Shown here: in pieces, positions 9,020-17,957 of the stretch | Layout of the letters: every line of letters begins with the position of its first letter | How positions within the stretch are numbered: position 1 is the stretch's first letter | NCBI RefSeq assembly: GCF_016899955.1 | Contig: NZ_JACJJL010000001.1 | Span: forward strand, 248,001 to 312,000 | From: Marseilla massiliensis | GTDB taxonomy: Bacteria > Bacteroidota > Bacteroidia > Bacteroidales > Bacteroidaceae | DNA length: 64,000 nt | Reading direction: 5' to 3' | Position numbers and translations under genes: made by a program | Notes under the pieces: generated by a model | Told to the model about the DNA's origin: nothing | Databases searched by the model: none | What the model saw: the letters and a program-made list of their open reading frames with translations, nothing else

Positions 9020-9889
9020 TCAGTGGCTTCGGTACTCGTTGGGCGTGCATCCGGTGCATTTCTCAAAGAGCATGGTGAATGCCGGTGTCGACGGGAATCC
9101 CAGTGTGGCGGCTATCTCGCTCACCTTGCTTTCTGTGCCTATGAGCATCTGCTTGGCCATCTCGAAGCGTCGTTTCTGCACATATTCCTCGGTGGTGTGG
9201 CCCGTTTCGGCGTGCAGCATGTCCGACGTGTATGCCTCTGAGTGCCCCGCCCATTGCGCCACCAGCTGTGCCCCGGGCAGTCCTGTGGCCGCGGCGCGTC
9301 CCGACCTGAGGTATATATCAATCTTTTCGGTTACCTTCGCTATGTCTTCGCTGATGATGTCGTGGCGCAGTATGAACTGCCTGGCATAGAACCGGAGGCA
9401 GTAGTTGAGCAGTAGTTCGATTTTGTTGCACAGCAGTATGCGGCTGAAGCGGTCGATGCCCCAGTGCAACTCTTCGTCGATATAGTCGAGGCATCGCTCC
9501 ACCTGCCTCTTTTCGCGCAGCGACAGCCGCAGCGCCTCGCTCTTGTTGTAGCCGAAGTAGGTGTATTCGGGCATCTTCATGCCCAGGCTGTCGAGGCTTG
9601 TCAGGTCGGGGTGGAACAGCAGCAGCCGGCTGTCGGCTTCGCCTTGTGCCTCTATGTAGTGGCCCGGCGGCGCAAACAGCACCGTGGCGTCGGCGTAGTC
9701 GCAGCTGCACAGGGTGCCGTTGCGGCATCCCGCCACCCTGCCGGCCACCATCACGGCATAGCAGTCGAGGCTCAGTTCTTGCTGCGGGGCCGCCCTGCTC
9801 AGGTCGATGACGCTGGCCAGCGGGTGCAGCGTGCGCTCGCCGAAAATGCGGTTGCACCGGCACACGGTCGAAGTATCAGTGTCGTTCAT
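9020..9889 (-). CDS. AraC family transcriptional regulator (second of a tandem pair)
   Basis: 289 residues. An N-terminal cupin-like sensing region (about 1-165) precedes a C-terminal AraC DNA-binding domain with both helix-turn-helix units (SEAYTSDMLHAETGHT, SEIAATLGFPSTPAFTMLFEKCTGCTPNEY). It is a paralogue of the gene just upstream: HPLASVIDL matches HPLVAVVDL, and LLLFHPDLTSLDSLG matches GLLFHPDLIRGTSLG. Aligning the two supports the start at 9889. An alternative ATG at 9916 overlaps the upstream stop as ATGA and would add nine residues. The neighbouring divergent sulfatase is a possible target. The ligand is unknown. Confidence 0.88.
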   Translation of the reverse strand: MNDTDTSTVCRCNRIFGERTLHPLASVIDLSRAAPQQELSLDCYAVMVAGRVAGCRNGTLCSCDYADATVLFAPPGHYIEAQGEADSRLLLFHPDLTSLDSLGMKMPEYTYFGYNKSEALRLSLREKRQVERCLDYIDEELHWGIDRFSRILLCNKIELLLNYCLRFYARQFILRHDIISEDIAKVTEKIDIYLRSGRAAATGLPGAQLVAQWAGHSEAYTSDMLHAETGHTTEEYVQKRRFEMAKQMLIGTESKVSEIAATLGFPSTPAFTMLFEKCTGCTPNEYRSH

Positions 9890-9912
9890 AGGCATTCGGA
9901 TTGATGTTTGCC

Positions 9913-10824
9913 TCATGCTTCGGCCCCTGTGCGCCTGTACTCCATGGGCGTCATGCCCACCCCGCGCTTGAAGTAGCGGTTGAAGTGCTGCGGATACTGG
10001 AATCCCAGGCAGTATGCAATCTCGGTGACCGACTTGTCTGTGCCGGCCAGGAATTCCTTGGCCAGGTCTATTATCTTTCCTTGTATGAACTCTTGCGGCG
10101 ACCGTCCGGTTTCTTTTTTCACGAGGTCGCCGAAGTAGTTGGGCGAAAGGAAACACCTTTCGGCGAAGTATTTCACCGACGGCAGCCCCTCGCGCTCGGC
10201 CCGGTTGCCCCTGAAGTAGGTGTTGAGCTCGTTCTCAAAGCGCGTGAGCACGTCGTGGTTGGCTTCGCGGCGGGTGATGAACTGCCTGTCGTAGAACCTC
10301 ATGCAATAGTCGAGCAGCAGCTCTATGTTGCGGCATATCAGCGGTTTGCTGTGCTGGTCGATGGGGCGTCCGAGTTCCATCTCAATCTTGTTGAGGCAGT
10401 CGGTGAATATCTTTTTCTCGTCGTCAGACAGGTGCAGCGCCTCGCGCGAGGAGTAGTCGAAAAACGAATACTGCCCTATGCCCTTTCCGAGCGACGTGCC
10501 CCGTATGAGGTCGGGGTGGAACAGCAGCCCGCGGGCGTTGGGTTCGAAGTGCGGCATGCGCTTTACGTGCACCACTTGTCCCGGGGCGAAGCTGGTGACG
10601 GTGCCCTCCTGGTAGTCGTAGGGCTGCCTGCCGTAGGTGATGTCGCCGCAGTATGTCTGCTTTAGGAAGAGGGCGTAGACCCTGTAGTCGTATGCCGCCT
10701 CCATGGGGAATGATTCGGGCTTGGTCTTCCTGAGGTCGACCACGGCCACGAGCGGGTGCTGTGTCTCAAACCCGAAGTAATTGTTGTAACTCTCAATCGA
10801 GTCTATGATCAATGTTTGCTCCAT
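9913..10824 (-). CDS. AraC family transcriptional regulator (first of a tandem pair)
   Basis: 303 residues. The N-terminal region contains GQVVHVKRMPHFEPNARGLLFHP, a cupin-like sensing fold. The AraC domain at about 195-300 shows SPNYFGDLVKKETGRSPQEF and TEIAYCLGFQYPQHFNRYFKRGVGMTPMEY. It is transcribed from the -7 element at 10850 and probably co-transcribed with the paralogue at 9020; the intergenic distance is 23 bases with the later start. It is divergent from the sulfatase at 11104. Confidence 0.9.
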   Translation of the reverse strand: MEQTLIIDSIESYNNYFGFETQHPLVAVVDLRKTKPESFPMEAAYDYRVYALFLKQTYCGDITYGRQPYDYQEGTVTSFAPGQVVHVKRMPHFEPNARGLLFHPDLIRGTSLGKGIGQYSFFDYSSREALHLSDDEKKIFTDCLNKIEMELGRPIDQHSKPLICRNIELLLDYCMRFYDRQFITRREANHDVLTRFENELNTYFRGNRAEREGLPSVKYFAERCFLSPNYFGDLVKKETGRSPQEFIQGKIIDLAKEFLAGTDKSVTEIAYCLGFQYPQHFNRYFKRGVGMTPMEYRRTGAEA

Positions 10825-10849
10825 GTCGTTTTCTCTTTGATTTGCATGG

Positions 10850-10857
10850 CAAAGATA
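10850..10857 (-). promoter_or_regulatory. -7 element for the AraC pair
   Basis: TATCTTTG on the minus strand, 26 bases before the start of the first AraC gene. Confidence 0.5.
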
Positions 10858-10999
10858 GCCAATAAATCTCTTATGGCGGTTACATGTATTACAGAAAATA
10901 GTGCATCTTTTACCTTTGGCGCCTCCGAACGGCCCATGGCGTCAGGAGAAACAGGCTCATTTTTTTCGCATTTCGCTTCTTTGTGTCGCTTTTTTCAGT

Positions 11000-11007
11000 T
11001 ACCTTTG
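11000..11007 (+). promoter_or_regulatory. -7 element for the sulfatase
   Basis: TACCTTTG on the plus strand. TTTG lies at 10980-10983, a shorter spacing (16) than usual. Confidence 0.5.
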
Positions 11008-11103
11008 CATGGTGCAAGCCCCCTCGGCGCACAGCGGCTCTGCAGCCATGGGTGTGGCGTGTGGGCCTGCGCTTGCATTCATACAATGACTAAAACAACC
11101 GCA

Positions 11104-12540
11104 ATGAGAAAGAGATGGACACGCATAGGCGGCGCGTTTGCCGCCATCGGCATCATTTCGGCAACCGAGGCGCAGGCTGCCGACGGGCAGGCCAAGGCCA
11201 CGCCCGACCGCCCCAACATCATCTTCATACTTGCCGACGACCTTGGCTACGGCGACCTGTCGTGCTACGGGAGCCGCTTTGTGAAGACTCCCAACATCGA
11301 CAACCTGGCCCGCACGGGCACGTCGTTTACGCAGAGCTACGCCGGGAGCGGCATATCGTCGCCTTCAAGGTGCGCTCTGATGACCGGAAAGAACACCGGC
11401 AAGACAACCATACGCGACAACCAGTGCACCGCCGGGGGCATACGCGGCGTGAAGGTGTCGCCCGCCGGCGACACCACATACATACGCCGGGCCAACCTCC
11501 TGCCCTCCGACACCACCGTCGCAACCGTTCTCTCGGCGGCGGGCTACCGCACCTGCCTTGTCAACAAGTGGCACCTCGACGGCTACGACCCCATGGCTGC
11601 GCCCAACCACAGGGGGTTCCACGAGTTCTACGGGTGGACAATAAGCACCGTCGAGTCTAATTCGCCATATTATTACCCGTACTACAGGTTCCACGGCGAC
11701 AGCCTCATACACATCGACGCCAACGCCCACGACGCCCATGTGCGCCACAACACCGACATAAGCACCGACGACGCGCTGGCTTTCATCGACCGCAACAGGG
11801 AGCGCCCGTTCTTCCTCTACCTGGCATACGACGCGCCCCACGAGCCTTATGTCATCGATGACACGTCGTGGTATGACGACCGCAGCGACTGGACGATGAA
11901 CACCAAGCGCTACGCCTCGCTCATAACGCACATGGACAAGGCCATAGGCAGGTTGCTGTCTCACCTCGACAGCATCGGGCTGAGGGAGAACACGATGGTC
12001 ATCTTCGCCTCCGACAACGGCGCGGCGGTGCAGGCCCCGCTCAAGGAACTGGGCTGCAACGCCGGCTTCAACGGCCGCAAGGGCATGCTTTACGAGGGCG
12101 GCATTCGTGTGCCTTTCATCGTAAACCAGCCCGGGAAGGTGCCTGTGCAGAAGCTGGACAACATAATCTACTTCCCCGATGTGATGCCCACGCTGGCCGC
12201 CCTGGCCGGTGGCGAGGCCTCGTTGCCCCAAGGCATCGACGGCATGAACATACTGCCGCTATTCTACGGCAGGCAGGTCGACACCGACAACAGGCTGCTC
12301 TACTGGGAGTTTCCGGGCAAGCAGCGTGCCGCAAGGCGTGGCGACTGGAAGTGTGTGACGGTGAAGAAGAACAAGCCCTTGGAGCTTTACAACCTCAAGG
12401 ACGACCCCGGCGAGCGCCACAACCTTGCCGCCGAGCATCCCGACATGGTCGAGCGGTTTGACCGCGAGATGAAAGCCATGCACCACCCGTCGCCCAACTG
12501 GCCTCTCGAGGGCGAGACCCTGCCGGCCGGCGGGCTATAG
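11104..12540 (+). CDS. Sulfatase (type I, Ser-type active site)
   Basis: 478 residues. The signal peptide MRKRWTRIGGAFAAIGIISA supports the start at 11104, though an in-frame ATG at 11086 is possible. The sulfatase domain begins PNIIFILADDLGYGDLSCYG, with the paired metal-binding Asp. The active-site motif is SSPSR followed by CALMTG, so the residue converted to formylglycine is serine rather than cysteine. Ser-type enzymes need the radical-SAM maturase anSME, and none is in the window. Later conserved blocks are VNKWHLDGY, ASDNGA and NGRKGMLYEGGIRVPF. It removes sulfate from host or algal glycans in the periplasm. It converges with the GH43 gene. Confidence 0.92.
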   Translation: MRKRWTRIGGAFAAIGIISATEAQAADGQAKATPDRPNIIFILADDLGYGDLSCYGSRFVKTPNIDNLARTGTSFTQSYAGSGISSPSRCALMTGKNTGKTTIRDNQCTAGGIRGVKVSPAGDTTYIRRANLLPSDTTVATVLSAAGYRTCLVNKWHLDGYDPMAAPNHRGFHEFYGWTISTVESNSPYYYPYYRFHGDSLIHIDANAHDAHVRHNTDISTDDALAFIDRNRERPFFLYLAYDAPHEPYVIDDTSWYDDRSDWTMNTKRYASLITHMDKAIGRLLSHLDSIGLRENTMVIFASDNGAAVQAPLKELGCNAGFNGRKGMLYEGGIRVPFIVNQPGKVPVQKLDNIIYFPDVMPTLAALAGGEASLPQGIDGMNILPLFYGRQVDTDNRLLYWEFPGKQRAARRGDWKCVTVKKNKPLELYNLKDDPGERHNLAAEHPDMVERFDREMKAMHHPSPNWPLEGETLPAGGL

Positions 12541-12640
12541 GCCGGTTGCCGAGGTGGGGCGCGTCGGCACGCGCCGGCTGCCTGCCGTCATGTCGAAGGG
12601 GGCGCCGCGGCTGTGCCGCCGGCCTTTGCCCGATGTTTGG

Positions 12641-12687
12641 CCGACGGCCGGCAATGCTGTGTTCTGTGCAGCATTGCCGGCCGTTGG
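12641..12687. terminator. Bidirectional terminator
   Basis: A 19-base stem (12641-12659 with 12669-12687, one G-T wobble) with a 9-base loop, followed by CTTTTGTG. It lies between the convergent sulfatase and GH43 genes. Confidence 0.75.
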
Positions 12688-12749
12688 CTTTTGTGTTGTG
12701 CGGCTGAGGGGTGGCGCCAGCCGGTTTGCGGCGCCACGGCGCAATGCCG

Positions 12750-14336
12750 TCATCGCCACCCTTTGCCGGCTGCGGGCCACCCGCTGATGTCGTAGACAAA
12801 GCAGTCGAAGTCGGCATGTCCGCCGTTGTCGGCCGTAGAATAGCAGAACAGGCCGAGCCGCATGCCCTTCCAGTAGCCGCTGCTCATGGCAAACGGTTCG
12901 CCGGCGGGGCTGAAGCTGGCCCCGTCGAGGCTGTAGAAGAAGCGGTGGCTGTTGGCTTCCAGGTCGGTCACGACCCTTAGGCAGACGCCCTTGAAGCGGC
13001 CTTTGGCAACGATGGTGCGCCGTCCGTCGCATTCGGTGAACACCCCCTCGGAGCACAGTCCGACGGCCCTGAACTGCTTGCCGTTGCATAGCAGTCCGGC
13101 AAAGGTGCTGCCGGTGCTGTCTGTCAGTTCCACCTTGGTGGTGGCGGTGCCCCCATATCCCATAGCCTTCTGCGTAAGCATGTTGCGGCACGGGCGCAGG
13201 CTGTCGGCCCTGTCGGCGTGCAGCGTGAGCCACCCGGGGCGCTCGTCGAGGCTCCATTTGCTGTTGTCGGGGTTGTGGCACCACTGCCATTGCGGCATGA
13301 GCCTCGATGAGTGTTGCCCCCGCCAGTACAGTTCGTTGCCGTCAAACCAGTCGCTTGCCTGTGGCAGGCAGGGCTTGGCGGCCGCTGTCGTGGCCGGTTT
13401 GCCGTGGCTGTCCATTGGTTCGCCTATGCCGTTTCCGTCGGTGTCGGTGCCAATTTCGGGCCATCCGCCGCGCCATCCGGCCGGTTGCAGGTGTACAATC
13501 CTGCCCGTGGGGTTCACCGACTGGAAGTGGAAGAACCACCATTCGCCGCTTGGCGTGTCGACAAGGGCGCCCTGGTGGGGCCCGTTGACGGGCGTCGGGC
13601 CCTGTTCGAGCACCACCTTTCGCTCATAGGGGCCGTAGATGCTGCGCGACCGCAGCACCGTCTGCCATCCGCTTTCCACCCCTCCCTCGGGTATTATGAG
13701 GTAGTAGTAGCCGTCTTTCTTGAGCCATTTGGTGCCTTCGGCCACAGGCCCCGTGTATACCGTTCGGCCCTTGTCGAGCAACCGCGAGCCGTCGGGCGCC
13801 ATCCTGTGCACTATTATCGGGCCTGCGCCAAGCACGCTATGGCCAAGGTAAGCCTGCCCGTCGTCGTCCCACAGAGGGCACGGGTCTTCCCATCGTTCCA
13901 CCTTCTCAACACAGTGCAACGGGCTCCACGGCCCTCGCGCGTTGGTGGCCGTGCTCATGAACAGGCCGTCGTCGGGCGTGCAGAAAAACACCCAGAAGCG
14001 CCCGTCGTGCCACCTTATGCTCGGTGCCCACGACCCTCCGCCGTAGTGGTTGTTGGCGTCCCATCCCGGCATGTCGAACCGGTCGTACACCTGGCTGACT
14101 ATTTTCCAGTTCACCATGTCGGCAGACTCAAGCACCTGGATGCCTATGTAATGGAAGTCGGAGGCCACCATGTAATACTTGTCGCCCACCCGTATGACGT
14201 CGGGGTCGCTGTAGTCGGCGTTCAATATGGGGTTGGCGTATGTACCGTCGCCACGGTCGCCCCATGCCGGGTGCACCTGTGCATGGCACGGCACCAGCAT
14301 CATGGCGAAGAGCAATGATGTGACAGATTGTTTCAT
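12750..14336 (-). CDS. GH43 family hydrolase with C-terminal beta-sandwich
   Basis: 528 residues from MKQSVTS, which gives a signal peptide. The five-bladed GH43 propeller begins TYANPILNADYSDPDV; the base Asp is about residue 44. It continues with the modulator Asp in WEDPCPLWDDDG and the acid Glu in AEGTKWLKKDG. A C-terminal module (about 330-528) resembles the DUF1349/laminin-G-like sandwich found in arabinofuranosidase/xylosidase subfamilies. It probably trims arabinose from pectic or xylan side chains; the subfamily is not certain. It is divergent from the esterase-PL11 operon. Confidence 0.9.
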   Translation of the reverse strand: MKQSVTSLLFAMMLVPCHAQVHPAWGDRGDGTYANPILNADYSDPDVIRVGDKYYMVASDFHYIGIQVLESADMVNWKIVSQVYDRFDMPGWDANNHYGGGSWAPSIRWHDGRFWVFFCTPDDGLFMSTATNARGPWSPLHCVEKVERWEDPCPLWDDDGQAYLGHSVLGAGPIIVHRMAPDGSRLLDKGRTVYTGPVAEGTKWLKKDGYYYLIIPEGGVESGWQTVLRSRSIYGPYERKVVLEQGPTPVNGPHQGALVDTPSGEWWFFHFQSVNPTGRIVHLQPAGWRGGWPEIGTDTDGNGIGEPMDSHGKPATTAAAKPCLPQASDWFDGNELYWRGQHSSRLMPQWQWCHNPDNSKWSLDERPGWLTLHADRADSLRPCRNMLTQKAMGYGGTATTKVELTDSTGSTFAGLLCNGKQFRAVGLCSEGVFTECDGRRTIVAKGRFKGVCLRVVTDLEANSHRFFYSLDGASFSPAGEPFAMSSGYWKGMRLGLFCYSTADNGGHADFDCFVYDISGWPAAGKGWR

Positions 14337-14686
14337 ATCGTTGTCGTTTAGGTTTGCAATTGTCTGTAAGGCCCTCCGGCGGCCGCCGTCTGCCATATCC
14401 CGATGGGCGCCGTGGGCTTTTGTGCCGGGGCCGTCGGCATCGCGCCCGAGCCTTTGCTTGTTTTCGGTCAGGGCCGTAGCGTGCCCTAAGGATATAACGC
14501 TGCATGTGCATACTTATTTTCCCCGCATCCCGTTTTTAGCCATGCCAAATTGGCTTATCGCCGCCTTCGGGTGGCCATGTGGGCATGGTGGCAGCCCCGG
14601 GGGGTACAAAAACATACGCAAACGTACGATTTTGAACGCGCCATGATGGGGCTATGGCTTAATTTTGCGGCAAAAACAATATAGTC
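14337..14686. other. Gene-free divergent region before the esterase operon
   Basis: 350 bases between the divergent GH43 and esterase genes. It holds the CGTACG box and promoter described at 14613-14667. No 22-base array and no gene are seen. Confidence 0.6.
14613..14667 (+). promoter_or_regulatory. Promoter and CGTACG operator of the esterase-PL11 operon
   Basis: CGTACGATTTT (14623-14633) overlaps the -33 TTTG (14631-14634), with a related CATACG 10 bases earlier. TAATTTTG (14660-14667) is the -7 element. The CGTACG box starts exactly 37 bases before the -7, as it does in front of GH28. Confidence 0.65.
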
Positions 14687-15490
14687 ATGAAATATATAAT
14701 GTCATTGCTGTTGGCCCTGGCCGTGGTGCCGGGCCTGCGTTTGGAAGCCAAGGCGCCGGCGCCGGTGGGCAAGGAGATTGTGCTCAGCTCGGGCACGGGC
14801 CGCATCTATGTGTCGCTGCCTGAGGCCGGTCGGGCCGACGGTCGTGCCGTGGTGTTGTGCCCGGGCGGGCGTTACGGTTACCTTGAACTGCAGAGCGAGG
14901 GCTTCGACTGGGTGGGTTACCTCAACTCGATGGGCTGCGCGGCCATAGTGTTGCGCTACACCATGCCCGCCGGCGACCCGTCGAAGCCAGTGCGCGATGC
15001 CGAGGAGGCCGTGGCGTTGGTAAGGCGCCATGCGTCGGAGTGGGGCATAAGGCCCGACGCGGTGGGCATCTTTGGCTTCTCGGCCGGCGGCCATCTGGCC
15101 TCGTATGTGGCCACCAACTCGCGCGGTGAGGCCCGTCCCGACTTCCAGTGCCTGTTTTATCCCGTCGTAACCATGGACTCGTCGTACACCCACATGCCAT
15201 CGCGCAACAACCTGATAGGGCCCCGTGCCACGGCGGCCGACGTCAGGCGCTACAGCAACGAGCTCAATGTAGACTCCACGTCGCCGCGCGCTTTCATCGT
15301 GGCAAACGAGGACGACGTGAAGGTTCCGGCCCGCAACGCCATCAGCTATTACCTCGCCCTGAAGGCCAACGGCGTGCCGGCCGCGCTCCACGTCTACCCT
15401 ACGGGGGCCCACGGCTGGGGCTTCGGCGGGCGGTTTGCCTACCGCCGCCAGCTCATGGGCGAGCTCGAGGCATGGCTCGACAGCCTCTGA
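14687..15490 (+). CDS. Secreted alpha/beta hydrolase (carbohydrate esterase-like)
   Basis: 267 residues with a signal peptide (1-21). The fold is BD-FAE/lipase type: the oxyanion region is VVLCPGGRYGYL, the nucleophile is Ser132 in GFSAGG, the acid is in NEDDVKVP and the histidine is in GAHGWG. The length suits a minimal esterase of the xylan/pectin acetylesterase kind. It is followed at 145 bases by the PL11 rhamnogalacturonan lyase in the same direction, so removal of acetyl groups from rhamnogalacturonan is a reasonable inference. Peptidase or other esterase activity is not excluded. Confidence 0.88.
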   Translation: MKYIMSLLLALAVVPGLRLEAKAPAPVGKEIVLSSGTGRIYVSLPEAGRADGRAVVLCPGGRYGYLELQSEGFDWVGYLNSMGCAAIVLRYTMPAGDPSKPVRDAEEAVALVRRHASEWGIRPDAVGIFGFSAGGHLASYVATNSRGEARPDFQCLFYPVVTMDSSYTHMPSRNNLIGPRATAADVRRYSNELNVDSTSPRAFIVANEDDVKVPARNAISYYLALKANGVPAALHVYPTGAHGWGFGGRFAYRRQLMGELEAWLDSL

Positions 15491-15635
15491 GGCCCGCTGC
15501 CGGCGCCTGTCTGCGTGAGCCGCTGCGGCAGCGCCACGTGGCGTTGCCCGCCACCTTGGCGCGCCGGGCCATGGGCGTGGCGCCCGCTTGCCGCCTTTGA
15601 CGGCATCCTTTAGTACAAACCTAAAACATTAAGAT

Positions 15636-17636
15636 ATGTCACACACTGTTTCACTTTGCTTGGCCGCACTGTTGTGCGCAGCCGTGCCCGCCGTGGCGGG
15701 CGAACCCGCAGGCAAGGCCCTGTGGGGGTCGATAAACGGGCGGAAAGATGCCACGAAAAGCATATTCAGCCACCATAACAACAAGATACTGCTCAGTTGG
15801 CGCAAGCTGCCGGGCGATGGCGCCGGCCTGGCGTTCGACCTTTACCGCACGCCGGCGGGCGGACGCGAGGTCAAGGTCAACGCCGAGCCGATAGCGGGCA
15901 GGTACAACTACCAGGACGCGACGGCCGACAGGACTGTCGACAACACCTACCGCCTGACCTACCACGGCAGCGACGCCACGCTGGCCGAGTATACCATGAA
16001 GGCCGGGCAGGCTTCGGCCGGGTTGCCATACATATCGGTGCCGCTCGCCACAACCACCGGGGTGAACCCCACATACGCCTACCTGGCCAACGATGCGAGC
16101 GTGGGCGACCTTGATGGCGACGGCATTTGCGAGATTGTACTGAAGCGGCTGGTGAGCACAGAGACCACCGACGGGGGCGAGGGGGCCGTGGCCCGCGACG
16201 TGCGCCACACCACCCTCTTCGAGGCCTACCGCCTCGACGGCACGTTCATGTGGCGGGTGTGCTCGGGCCCGAACATACCTTTGGGCAACTCGGCGTCGTT
16301 TGCCGTGGCCGACTTCGACGGCGACGGAAGGGCCGAGGTGGCCATGCGCACGTCGGAGGGAACGGTGTTTGGCGACGGCACCGAGATAGGCGATACCGAC
16401 GGCGACGGCCTCACCGACTACCGCGTAGACGGAAGCCAGTATATACCGGCGGGCCCGGAGTTCATCTCTGTCATCGATGGCGCGAGCGGACGTGAGCTGG
16501 CCCGCGCCGACTACATAGCCCGGGGCACGAGCGAGGAGTGGGGCGACAGCAACTACAAGCGGGCCAGCAGCTACCGCATCGGGGCCGGGTGCTTCGACGG
16601 CGAGCGCCTCTCGGTGCTCATCACGCGCGGCGTCTACGGCAAGTCGGTGCTCGAGGCGTGGGACTATTCGGGCGGAGAGCTTCGGCGGCGGTGGCGCTTC
16701 GACTCGTCGGTCAGCGGCCAGCGCTACTACTCGGGGCAGGGATACCACAGCCTGAGCGTGGGCGATGTAGACGGCGACGGCTTCGACGAGGTGGTCTACG
16801 GGTCGTGCACCATCGACCACGACGGCACGGGGCTCAACTGCATCGGCCTGGGCCATGGCGACGCCCTGCACCTGGGCAAGTTCGACCCCGCCGCCGACGG
16901 CCTGCAGATATGGTCGTGCTTCGAGACAGGGAGCGTGGGGGCGGCCCTGCGCGACGCCAGAACGGGGCGCGTGATATGGCAGCATAACGACGACTCCGAC
17001 GTAGGCCGGGCCTGCATGGCCGACATAGACCCGCGCTATCCGGGCTGCGAGGTGTGGTGGTTCAGGGGCAACGCCCATTCCATCGACGGCCGCGACCTGG
17101 GCTACAAGCCCGCCTCGTGCAACATGGCCGTGTGGTTCAGCGGCGAGCTCAACCGCCAGCTGCTAAACGGAACGCGCATCGACGCCATGAACAAAGAGGT
17201 TTACGACCGCGTGTTCACAGTATACCGCTATGGCGTGAGCTACGTCAACGGCACCAAGGAGAACCCTTGCTGGTATGGCGACATGCTCGGCGACTGGCGC
17301 GAAGAGCTCATCTTCCCCGACACCACGTTCACAAAAGAACTGCGCATCTTCTCAACCTGGTATCCCACGGAGCATTCCTTCCCGTGGCTTATGACCGACC
17401 ATGTATACCACATGAGCGCAATCAACCAGAACATAGGCTACAACATGCCAACCCAGCTGGGCTATTACCTTGGCTCAGACCTGACTTCCGACGACGGCAT
17501 AGCCTCCGGGGTAGAGCCTGCGGCTGTGGCCGCGCCTGCCGCCGACGGGCCCTGCCACGACCTCGGCGGGCGCATTGTCGACCGTCCCGGGCGCGGCATC
17601 TACATCCGGGGCGGCAAGAAGTATGTGCGGCGTTAG
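15636..17636 (+). CDS. PL11 rhamnogalacturonan lyase
   Basis: 666 residues, secreted (signal 1-22). This family cleaves the rhamnose-galacturonate backbone of rhamnogalacturonan I by beta-elimination. The N-terminal domain contains GKALWGSINGRKDATK. The eight-bladed propeller carries calcium-binding loops DLDGDG (about 158), DFDGDG (about 226), DTDGDG and DVDGDG (about 374). Other family stretches are AMRTSEGT, YSGQGYHSLSVGDVDGDG and GDMLGDWREEL. The C-terminus ends GIYIRGGKKYVRR, a tail shared with the PKD protein at 33595 and typical of Prevotella-like secreted proteins. It lies downstream of the esterase and upstream of a GH2 beta-galactosidase. Confidence 0.95.
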   Translation: MSHTVSLCLAALLCAAVPAVAGEPAGKALWGSINGRKDATKSIFSHHNNKILLSWRKLPGDGAGLAFDLYRTPAGGREVKVNAEPIAGRYNYQDATADRTVDNTYRLTYHGSDATLAEYTMKAGQASAGLPYISVPLATTTGVNPTYAYLANDASVGDLDGDGICEIVLKRLVSTETTDGGEGAVARDVRHTTLFEAYRLDGTFMWRVCSGPNIPLGNSASFAVADFDGDGRAEVAMRTSEGTVFGDGTEIGDTDGDGLTDYRVDGSQYIPAGPEFISVIDGASGRELARADYIARGTSEEWGDSNYKRASSYRIGAGCFDGERLSVLITRGVYGKSVLEAWDYSGGELRRRWRFDSSVSGQRYYSGQGYHSLSVGDVDGDGFDEVVYGSCTIDHDGTGLNCIGLGHGDALHLGKFDPAADGLQIWSCFETGSVGAALRDARTGRVIWQHNDDSDVGRACMADIDPRYPGCEVWWFRGNAHSIDGRDLGYKPASCNMAVWFSGELNRQLLNGTRIDAMNKEVYDRVFTVYRYGVSYVNGTKENPCWYGDMLGDWREELIFPDTTFTKELRIFSTWYPTEHSFPWLMTDHVYHMSAINQNIGYNMPTQLGYYLGSDLTSDDGIASGVEPAAVAAPAADGPCHDLGGRIVDRPGRGIYIRGGKKYVRR

Positions 17637-17737
17637 CCTTCGGCATGGGCCGGTAGTGGCCACGGTGCCGGTGGGCCGCAGCGTAACTTTTGTTTACAAC
17701 GGCCACGGCCGCGTGGAGGCCCGGCCGTGGCGGCATA

Positions 17738-17825
17738 GCCAAACGGCCCGTATTGCAATGCGGCGGAGGCCGTTTTGGGGCGTGGCCGGGGCCGTTTCGC
17801 AGGCCAAAACGGGCCGTTTTGCAAC
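17738..17825. repeat. 22-base repeat array 3 (4 units)
   Basis: Units start at 17738, 17760, 17782 and 17804; a weaker unit may precede at 17716. The first contains AAACGGCCCGTATTGCAAT. The right flank has CAGGCGGTTGCG (17837-17848), then GTAACAATATTTTAC. The left flank has GTTTACAACGGCC. The array sits in the 321-base gap between PL11 and GH2. Confidence 0.82.
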
Positions 17826-17957
17826 CCGCTGTCACCCAGGCGGTTGCGTCGCCCCGTGCCGACGGTAACAATATTTTACGGAAATGCGCCGCCCGTGCCG
17901 TATCAGTATTCATTCATAACAATGTCAACAACAATCAAAACCAATAGATACCATACG

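Noticed and set aside
15651..17078. 475-codon minus-strand frame inside PL11, and similar ones in 25061-26884, 17976-19508 and 4469-5437
   Set aside because: All mirror strong genes on the other strand and show low-complexity Val/Ala/Arg/His-rich translations. They are composition artefacts.
17633..17824. Short frames through the 22-base arrays giving peptides like NGPF and KRPVLQC
   Set aside because: The unit length of 22 is not a multiple of three, so the frame changes at each unit. Similar peptides arise by chance from the palindromic words, not from a repeated protein.
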